Below the pieces are notes generated by a model. That model searched no databases. It saw nothing but the letters and a program-made list of their open reading frames with translations, and was not told where the DNA came from. Positions 32,425-37,541 of a stretch of 37,541 nt of DNA are shown here, piece by piece. The DNA is from an uncultured Bacilli bacterium. Lineage in GTDB: Bacteria > Bacillota_I > Bacilli_A > RF39 > UBA660. Made by a program: the position numbers and the translations under genes. Position 1 is the first letter of the stretch; each line of letters opens with the position of its first letter. The stretch spans positions 1-37,541 of the forward strand of contig CALVRC010000016.1 in assembly GCA_944358445.1 (NCBI GenBank), read 5' to 3'.

Positions 32425-32844
32425 TCATTCCTTTCTTTTATCCAAATATGTTTGTAAAATGATATTAGCAGCTAAGCTATCTATTTTTTTCTTTCTTTTT
32501 TTTCTAGACATGTCTGCTTTTATCATATAACCACTGGCTTCTTTTGTTGACAACCTTTCATCTTGCATTTCCACAGGAATTTTGAAGGTTTCTTCTAATT
32601 TTTTTTTAAACTCTAAAGTAACTAAAGCCCTGGGACCTATTGTTCCATTCATATTTTTAGGTAAACCTAAAATTATTTTTTCAATAGGCTCTTTTTCAAT
32701 AATAGTTGATAGTTTACTGATGGCTTCATTATAATCTTCTTCTTCGAAATGAATGGTGTCATACGTGGTTGCAATAGTTTTAGTATTATCAGATATGGAA
32801 ACTCCAATGGTGCGAGTTCCTAAATCTAAGCCTAAATATTTCAA
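32425..32844 (-). CDS. ruvX: YqgF/RuvX family putative Holliday junction resolvase
   Basis: 139 residues from the chosen TTG start. RNase H-like fold: KYLGLDLGTRTIGVSISD (first catalytic Asp), KIILGLPKNMNG, EMQDERLSTKEAS (Glu in DER) and KKKIDSLAANIILQTYL (last Asp). Family members act on Holliday junctions or in 16S rRNA maturation. A GTG at 32853 lies inside the GAGGGTGG site, so the TTG at 32844, giving MKYLGLDLG, is preferred. Confidence 0.9.
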   Translation of the reverse strand: MKYLGLDLGTRTIGVSISDNTKTIATTYDTIHFEEEDYNEAISKLSTIIEKEPIEKIILGLPKNMNGTIGPRALVTLEFKKKLEETFKIPVEMQDERLSTKEASGYMIKADMSRKKRKKKIDSLAANIILQTYLDKRKE

Positions 32845-32874
32845 TATAACCACCCTCTATTAATGTACATAAAA

Positions 32875-32903
32875 ATTATACCATTTATTTTTTCTTTTGT
32901 ATA
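32875..32903 (-). promoter_or_regulatory. Promoter of the ruvX-yrzB-mltG-trmR operon
   Basis: Minus strand TATACA (32903-32898, weak -35), 17-base spacer, TATAAT (32880-32875). Confidence 0.55.
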
Positions 32904-32929
32904 GTTAAATGTTAAAATTTGATCATTAT

Positions 32930-32967
32930 GTAAATAAAATGTAAATTTACATTTTGCTTGTATTTAC
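32930..32967. repeat. Nested inverted repeat between ruvX and the VanY-like pair
   Basis: A perfect 20-base palindrome AAAATGTAAATTTACATTTT (32936-32955) sits inside an outer pair GTAAATA (32930-32936) and TATTTAC (32961-32967). It is 27 bases upstream of the ruvX -35 and far from the vanY start, so it could be an operator for either side. Confidence 0.6.
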
Positions 32968-33027
32968 TTTTTTTACTTATTATCTTATTTTACCTAAATA
33001 TTACCTTTGTGTATAGCAAATGGTTAT

Positions 33028-33071
33028 ATTCTCCAAAGACTCACAATTTATGACAATATGTAAAGAAAAAA
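33028..33071. repeat. Interspersed motif, copy B
   Basis: ATTCTCCAAAGACTCACAA, TTTATGACAA and TATGTAAAGAAAAAA, aligning with copy A at 25192-25236. It lies just upstream of the presumed vanY promoter. Confidence 0.6.
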
Positions 33072-33109
33072 TTAAGTTTTTATTAATAGTATAATTTAAT
33101 GAAAGATGG

Positions 33110-33115
33110 TATAAT
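33110..33115 (+). promoter_or_regulatory. Probable -10 of the VanY-like operon
   Basis: TATAAT, 18 bases before the ATG; a second TATAAT lies near 33090. No good -35 for either. Confidence 0.4.
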
Positions 33116-33133
33116 GTGAATAAAGGTGATGAT

Positions 33134-34087
33134 ATGTATTATACGAAAAAAAGAAGAATTAAAAAAGGCCCTATTATTGTACTAGTTGTAATTGTTTTAA
33201 TTATTATTTTAGTAATTGTAGGCATAAACTTATATAAGCATTATACAAGTGATGAATATAAGCTTGGTAAGGCTGGATATGATGAAAATGAGATTAAAGA
33301 GATTTTGAAGTTTGATGATAAGTATATAACTTATGCAATAGAACATAAATATGAAGATGATTTTATTCCACTTATGAAAGAAAAATATTTTATGTGGAAA
33401 AATTATGATAATTATATTAAATATATTAATGATGAATATGGTGATAAAAAGGTAGATTATAGTAAGGTAGTTTCTTTGGTTAATGTTGGAGCAAATAACG
33501 AACCTTATACACATACTAAAAAAACCGATATGGATAAAGGATATGCAATTTTAGTTAATAAATATACTTCTTTACCAGAAAAATACGCTCCAGATGATAT
33601 AGTTGAAATGAGTAATTGGTATGCTTATCCAAATAATAGAATTAGAAACGATGTTTATGCGGCTTTTAAAGAGATGAGTGAAGCGGCTAAGGAAGATGGT
33701 TACACTTTGATTGTTAATTCTTCTTATAGGTCTTATGAAGAACAAAAAGAAATTTATGATGATTATGAAGATAACCGTGGCAAGGAGTATGCGGATAAAT
33801 ATGCTGCTCGGCCAGATTTTTCTGAACATCAGACAGGTCTTTCTTTAGATATATTTTCTCCAGGAGCAAATATGAGTAATTTTGCAGAAACAGAAACTTA
33901 TAAATGGCTTAGTGAAAACTCATATAAATATGGATTTATCTTGAGATATCCTGAAGGTAAAGAGGATATTACTGGATATAGCTATGAGGCATGGCATTAT
34001 AGGTATTTAGGTAATGAACTTGCTAAAAAAGTGTATGATAGTGGTTTAACTTACGATGAATATTATGCTTATTATTTAGATGATTAA
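33134..34087 (+). CDS. VanY-like D-alanyl-D-alanine carboxypeptidase (M15B), first copy
   Basis: 317 residues. Basic cytosolic tail, one membrane segment (about 13-35), a helical linker (GYDENEIKEILKFDD...YITYAIEHKY...YIKYINDEYGDKKVDYSKVVSLVN) and a VanY domain with SSYRSYEEQKEIYDDY, the zinc-site SEHQTGLSLDIF, KYGFILRYPEGKEDITGY and EAWHYRYLG. It should trim D-Ala from peptidoglycan stem peptides outside the membrane. The ATG at 33134 follows AAAGGTGAT. There is no vanR/S or vanHAX, so this is not glycopeptide resistance. Confidence 0.92.
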   Translation: MYYTKKRRIKKGPIIVLVVIVLIIILVIVGINLYKHYTSDEYKLGKAGYDENEIKEILKFDDKYITYAIEHKYEDDFIPLMKEKYFMWKNYDNYIKYINDEYGDKKVDYSKVVSLVNVGANNEPYTHTKKTDMDKGYAILVNKYTSLPEKYAPDDIVEMSNWYAYPNNRIRNDVYAAFKEMSEAAKEDGYTLIVNSSYRSYEEQKEIYDDYEDNRGKEYADKYAARPDFSEHQTGLSLDIFSPGANMSNFAETETYKWLSENSYKYGFILRYPEGKEDITGYSYEAWHYRYLGNELAKKVYDSGLTYDEYYAYYLDD

Positions 34088-34097
34088 GGGTGATAGT

Positions 34098-35195
34098 ATG
34101 AAAAAAAAGATTTTTATAATTATAGGGGTTTTATTATGTCTTTTACTTTTTTCACTCTTTTTCTTTTTATTTTTTAAAGACGAAAATAAAACTGATAATA
34201 ATGATTTAAGTTATGAAGAAAGGTTTAAAAATAAAGGATATTCTGATGATGAAATTGCGACTATTTTAGATAAGGTTTCTAAGGATGATTATGATTTTGT
34301 TTTAGAAACTGGTTACGATAAGAGTTTAATCGATATTTTAAACTCTTCTGATTATAATGAAGATAATTTTAGTAATTATATAGAATACTATATGAAAAAT
34401 AAGAAATCTAATATAAATGATATTATTACGATTATTAATTCTGGTTATGATTTAATGAATTATCCGGCATCTAGTTTACTTGCTAGTTTGGTTAAGGAAA
34501 AATATTATATTAATGACAATGTTGCTCGTTATTTGGATTATGGTAATAGTCATAATGTAGATAGTAAAAAGATCATTGCTATGGTTAATTCTAAGGCTGA
34601 TTTGGGATTTTATAGTAATAGTTATGATAGTAATTTGAATAATAACAATTTAGTTTTAGTTAATAAGTTTTATCATTTAAAAGAAGATTATACTCCTTCT
34701 GATTTGGTTACTTTAGGTGGTCAATATAATAAGGGCGCTAATAGTAAGATGAGGAAAGAGGCTGCTGATGCTTTTATGAAGATGGTTGATGCGGCTAAGT
34801 TAGATAATATTATTCTTTATAATATGTCTGCTTTTAGAAGTTATGATTATCAAGTTAATTTATATGATAGATATATTAAAAGGGATGGTAAGGCTGCAGC
34901 TGATAAATATTCGGCTAGGCCTGGATATTCTGAGCATCAAAGTGGTTTATGTTCTGATTTAAATAATATAAGTGATTCTTTTGATGGAACTGATGAAGCT
35001 ATATGGCTTCGTGATAATGCTTATAAATATGGATTTATTTTAAGATTTCCAAAAGGTAAAGAAGATATTACTGGTTATAAGTATGAACCTTGGCATTATA
35101 GATATGTTGGGGTGGATGCGGCTAAAATAATTTATGAAGATGATATTACTTTGGAAGAGTATTATGCTTATTATATAGAAAACACTTCAGAGTAG
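34098..35195 (+). CDS. VanY-like D-alanyl-D-alanine carboxypeptidase (M15B), second copy
   Basis: 365 residues, paralog of the gene before it and ten bases downstream. One membrane segment (about 4-25), a longer helical linker with repeated units of the type GYSDDEIATILDK and DYDFVLETGYDKSLIDIL, then the same peptidase: SAFRSYDYQVNLYDRY, SEHQSGLCSDLN, KYGFILRFPKGKEDITGY, EPWHYRYVG. In the zinc motif the first copy has HQTGLSLD and this one HQSGLCSD, so all metal ligands remain. AAGGGTGAT precedes the ATG. Confidence 0.92.
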   Translation: MKKKIFIIIGVLLCLLLFSLFFFLFFKDENKTDNNDLSYEERFKNKGYSDDEIATILDKVSKDDYDFVLETGYDKSLIDILNSSDYNEDNFSNYIEYYMKNKKSNINDIITIINSGYDLMNYPASSLLASLVKEKYYINDNVARYLDYGNSHNVDSKKIIAMVNSKADLGFYSNSYDSNLNNNNLVLVNKFYHLKEDYTPSDLVTLGGQYNKGANSKMRKEAADAFMKMVDAAKLDNIILYNMSAFRSYDYQVNLYDRYIKRDGKAAADKYSARPGYSEHQSGLCSDLNNISDSFDGTDEAIWLRDNAYKYGFILRFPKGKEDITGYKYEPWHYRYVGVDAAKIIYEDDITLEEYYAYYIENTSE

Positions 35196-35210
35196 TTTGA
35201 AGTGTTTTTT
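35181..35210 (+). terminator. Terminator of the VanY-like pair
   Basis: AACACTTC (35181-35188) and GAAGTGTT (35199-35206) with T run; the upstream arm encodes the last residues of the second peptidase. Confidence 0.88.
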
Positions 35211-35420
35211 AGTATTCGGGGATTATCTTTAGTTCCATTACCAGTTATAATTAAATCTACTTTTAAATATATTACAGGTCTTGGGGAAGTATAACTATTA
35301 TCAGTGCCACTACTATTTATACATTCTATGGGCTGTTATATTTAACTTTGGGCTAGGCTTGTTAATGCTTGGGAACTTGGTATTTTGGTTCCTTCTACCC
35401 AGTATATTGTTGAACTAACT
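35211..35420 (-). pseudogene. Highly decayed surface-protein C-terminal domain
   Basis: Minus-strand fragments in different frames: IYWVEGTKIPSSQALTSLAQ (about 35346-35408) and, after a shift, ECINSSGTDNSYTSPRPVIYLKVDLIITGNGTKDNPRI (about 35214-35328). The last piece parallels VLNLSSDIKLEGKGTIKEPYEI of the relic at 16200. No start and several stops. This explains most of the gap before the next gene. Confidence 0.6.
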
Positions 35421-35465
35421 ATATTATTAAAGGTTTCAACTGATTATTTATTAAATGTAAACAGC

Positions 35466-35500
35466 AAAAAAAAGTAATCTCTAATCTGAGGTTACTTTTT
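35466..35500 (-). terminator. Terminator of the 401-residue gene
   Basis: Minus strand AAAAAGTAA (35500-35492) and TTACTTTTT (35477-35469), T run after; the stem includes the last codons and stop. Confidence 0.8.
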
Positions 35501-36686
35501 CTATATCATGTTTTAAAACATTAATTATTCTATGATTCATATCTTTAGTATATGGGTCATCTGACATTAACTTACTAACAAATCTTTTTTTCTCAGTATT
35601 TGTTTTATGTCCATGGGCTTCACAGAACCTATCTTTGGCTTTTAATAATTTTGTTTTACTTAGGCTATAACCTAATATATTTTGAAGGTTTGTGGCTATT
35701 TCAATTCCGTCATCTGCATTTAAATGATTGATTATTTCATCATAAGCTAAATCACTAGCTATCTCTAATAAAGGTGCAAAAATTTTTTTAAGTCCGTTAT
35801 CTAGTTCTTGATATGTTGTTTCAAATGTTAATAAGTCATATATTGTAGATGTAACAGATGAACTATATGTTGGATTTTTATGTTTATATTTTATTCCTTC
35901 TACTGTTTTAATGGTTGGAAGTTGAACTGTTTTTACAAAATTTTCTGCACTATCTGCATTATTTAATAATTCATTATATGTTTGAAATGGATGATCTTTT
36001 AATTCAATTACATAAGAAATATAATTTATTCCGTTTTTTGTATCCATAACATTTAATTTGGAATCTTCCCATAAGAATATATCTTTGTTTTCTTGTGATA
36101 TTGTTTGAAGGATATCTCCTCTTTCATTATAAAAAATTCGGTATGTTTCTTTTTCATGGTTATTTATATATTCTTTTTTATAGCCACATATGAAACCATT
36201 TTTAGAAATTACTTTTAAGGCATCTTGGATTTTAATTGTTGGATATAAATCTTTTTCCACAGTATTTTCTTCTTTTTTTTCATTATATGTAGATTTTTTA
36301 TAAGTATATTTTTCTCTTTCTAAAGCTGTCATAATGTATTTTTCTGGATGTTTATCTCTATCTTCAGCAGTTCCAGCAAAGACAGCTTTATAAGCGGATA
36401 ATGGTGCGGAAGTTTGGTTTAATATATCAATTCCTTCTTTGGTCATATTTATTACAGCACTATAAAAACCTCTTATATCTTCTTCACATAATTTATAGAG
36501 ACTATATATTTGAGTTCCTCTAATATTCATATCATCTAGCAAAATTAAAGTTGCTAGACTAGTATTTTCACCTTTTAATTCTATCAGTTTATCGATAACT
36601 GTTGCGGCATCTGCACTATCTTCAATCATAGCTTTTATTACGTTTGGAAATGATGTGAAATCTAATTGTTTTCTTTTTTTTATCAT
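35481..36686 (-). CDS. Unrecognised 401-residue cytosolic protein
   Basis: No family recognised. No signal peptide or membrane segment. The N-terminal ~110 residues are helical (MIEDSADAATVIDKLIELKG, LLDDMNIRGTQIYSLYKLCEEDIRGFYSAVI), followed by a Lys/Glu-rich linker (about 125-150). A beta-rich part with YRIFYNERGDILQTISQENKD sits around 180-205, and a helical C-terminal third ends in SKTKLLKAKDRFCEAHG...KRFVSKLMSDDPYTKDMNHRIINVLKHDI. The GGAGGGG site before the ATG and normal codon use indicate a real gene. The N-terminal block recalls phage- or plasmid-type regulators but this is only an impression. Confidence 0.7.
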   Translation of the reverse strand: MIKKRKQLDFTSFPNVIKAMIEDSADAATVIDKLIELKGENTSLATLILLDDMNIRGTQIYSLYKLCEEDIRGFYSAVINMTKEGIDILNQTSAPLSAYKAVFAGTAEDRDKHPEKYIMTALEREKYTYKKSTYNEKKEENTVEKDLYPTIKIQDALKVISKNGFICGYKKEYINNHEKETYRIFYNERGDILQTISQENKDIFLWEDSKLNVMDTKNGINYISYVIELKDHPFQTYNELLNNADSAENFVKTVQLPTIKTVEGIKYKHKNPTYSSSVTSTIYDLLTFETTYQELDNGLKKIFAPLLEIASDLAYDEIINHLNADDGIEIATNLQNILGYSLSKTKLLKAKDRFCEAHGHKTNTEKKRFVSKLMSDDPYTKDMNHRIINVLKHDIEKVTSD

Positions 36687-36750
36687 ATATGCCCCTCCTA
36701 TTTTATCTAATTATAACACCTTTATGTGTTTTGTGTAAATAAATTTTATA

Positions 36751-37398
36751 CTAGTTCTTTTTATCTTTAATGATAAATTTTAAGTGTGGAAAGGCATTAA
36801 GTAATCTTCGATTAAATATTGATTTGTTTCTAAGAACTCTTTTTACTTCTTCATTCGCTTTTTCAGTGATATCTTTGATATTCGAGTATCCTTCTTTCTT
36901 AAGATTAGATATGATTACATATGAGGTAACTATATCAACTATGAAAATTACAAAAACAATGATCATAATAATATTAAATATTATGGTTGGAATATTTTTA
37001 ATAATTTTTAGAAAAAACGGGTTGAAAAAATAAACTAAAATAAGACCTAAGGCACCAAAACCTAAAGATGTTGTTAGGCTTACTCTACCATTTATATGAA
37101 ATCTATGGTCACTATAATCCCACCATCTAGCATGAAATAGTTTTTCCATTAGGTAACTAGTTATATATTCTAGTATTGTTCCTAGTAAAAATGACATGAT
37201 GAATAAGACTATTGGATCTTCATAATATTTTTTTAAAAGAAAGGTTATAAACAAAGCACCAAAACCATAGATTGGACACCATGGACCAATAAGGAAGCCT
37301 CTTGCTGTTATTTTTCTTTTTTTTACTGATACGATTGCTACTTCCATAAGCCAACCCATAATTGCATATATAATGAATATATAAAAGACTCTAAACAT
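36751..37398 (-). CDS. CmpB-family (PF06541-type) putative ABC transporter permease
   Basis: 215 residues, five membrane segments. The hallmark stretches are IYAIMGWLMEVAIVSV, RGFLIGPWCPIYGFGA, GTILEYITSYLMEKLFHARWWDYS and INGRVSLTTSLGFGALG. The family is annotated as a putative ABC permease, but its function is not established. The frame extends to a GTG at 37410, but the ATG at 37398 has AGGTGG eight bases before it. A SigA-type promoter lies close upstream. Confidence 0.85.
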   Translation of the reverse strand: MFRVFYIFIIYAIMGWLMEVAIVSVKKRKITARGFLIGPWCPIYGFGALFITFLLKKYYEDPIVLFIMSFLLGTILEYITSYLMEKLFHARWWDYSDHRFHINGRVSLTTSLGFGALGLILVYFFNPFFLKIIKNIPTIIFNIIMIIVFVIFIVDIVTSYVIISNLKKEGYSNIKDITEKANEEVKRVLRNKSIFNRRLLNAFPHLKFIIKDKKN

Positions 37399-37421
37399 AA
37401 AACATACCACCTTTTTTAGTA

Positions 37422-37450
37422 ATTTTACACTACTCTTTATATTTTGACAA
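37422..37450 (-). promoter_or_regulatory. SigA-type promoter of the CmpB-like gene
   Basis: Minus strand TTGTCA (37450-37445), 17-base spacer, TAAAAT (37427-37422). Overlapping its upstream edge is an inverted pair ACACTA (37450-37455) and TAGTGT (near 37468-37473), a possible operator. Nothing further is seen to the window end. Confidence 0.65.
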
Positions 37451-37541
37451 CACTATTTTTTTTGTGATAGTGTAAAATAGTTTCGGATATACAAAAACGA
37501 AAACCTCTGATACAATAATTGTCGCTAAACAGAAAAGAGGT

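Noticed and set aside
33134-35195. Glycopeptide-resistance cluster
   Set aside because: Only VanY-like peptidases are present, with no ligase, dehydrogenase, VanX or two-component system.
1-37541. Mycoplasma-type genetic code suggested by AT richness
   Set aside because: The prfB frameshift and UGA stops, such as those of yitT-coupled prfB and the deacetylase gene, show UGA is a stop.
1-37541. CRISPR arrays, tRNA or rRNA genes, intact insertion sequences
   Set aside because: No regularly spaced repeats, cloverleaf-like segments with a T-psi-C box, or transposase coding regions were seen by eye. A covariance search could still find something small.

Overview
This window comes from a strongly AT-rich, Gram-positive (Firmicutes/Bacilli-type) chromosome whose genes carry purine-rich Shine-Dalgarno sites (GGAGG, AAGGTGAT). 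Gene order in two blocks follows Bacillus subtilis, and several genes are sporulation-specific (yabG, yabP, yabQ, yunB, gerQ, spoVG). Class III ribonucleotide reductase, its activase and a rubredoxin-type protein point to anaerobic growth. A release factor 2 gene with the classic UGA frameshift shows that UGA is a stop codon, so this is not the Mycoplasma code despite the extreme AT content. A spore-forming, gut-type anaerobe near the Erysipelotrichia/Mollicutes-related Bacilli is my best guess; the exact lineage is inference.

Layout. 1-1.7 kb: a decayed plus-strand fragment next to a Fic-family gene. 1.7-3.1 kb: a UcpA-like dehydrogenase coupled to a PduL-type phosphotransacylase. 3.1-7.1 kb: a compressed sporulation/division cluster: gerQ and lemA forward, then divIC, yabQ, yabP, spoVG, veg and yabG in reverse, with a 500-bp repeat-rich gap between veg and spoVG. 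7.1-11.4 kb: a GNAT acetyltransferase, a lone HipA-like kinase, and a MacB/BceA-B-like ABC ATPase-permease fusion. 11.4-15.0 kb: prfB-yitT-ftsE-ftsX as one tight minus-strand operon. 15.1-19.3 kb: yutD, yunB, a broken surface-protein gene, an intact repeat-containing surface protein and an LppM-like lipoprotein. 19.4-23.1 kb: an anaerobic nucleotide-reduction operon (nrdD, a separate 55-residue glycyl-radical domain, nrdG, flavin reductase-rubredoxin) behind a strong promoter whose -35 lies in a perfect palindrome. 23.1-25.1 kb: a poly-T-rich gap, then a PdaC-like lipoprotein deacetylase and a small membrane protein. 25.2-32.9 kb: rny, greA, trhP2, trhP1, a DUF975 protein, trmR, mltG, a DUF1292 protein and ruvX, matching the B. 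subtilis yrrK-yrzB-yrrL-yrrM-yrrN-yrrO-greA order. 32.9-35.2 kb: two tandem VanY-like peptidases. 35.2-37.5 kb: a second surface-protein relic, an unrecognised 401-residue protein and a CmpB-family membrane protein.

How the parts work together. Cell-envelope functions dominate: division (DivIC, FtsEX), glycan cutting or modification (MltG, PdaC-like), peptide trimming (VanY-like pair), and surface proteins. TrhP1/TrhP2/TrmR would form the tRNA U34 hydroxylation-methylation pathway. The operons are very compact: starts overlap stops (TAATG, ATGA), and many terminators begin at or before the stop codon.

The most unusual point is the nrd operon. The 766-residue reductase ends in NTCGGR without the usual glycyl-radical tail. 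The tail (RRITGYLVG...RVKH) follows as its own small gene with its own Shine-Dalgarno, in the same frame after a single TAG. Other points of interest are a DivIC with an extra C-terminal membrane anchor, a Fic protein with a transglutaminase-like tail that seems to have Ser in place of Cys, and the repeat-rich veg-spoVG gap.
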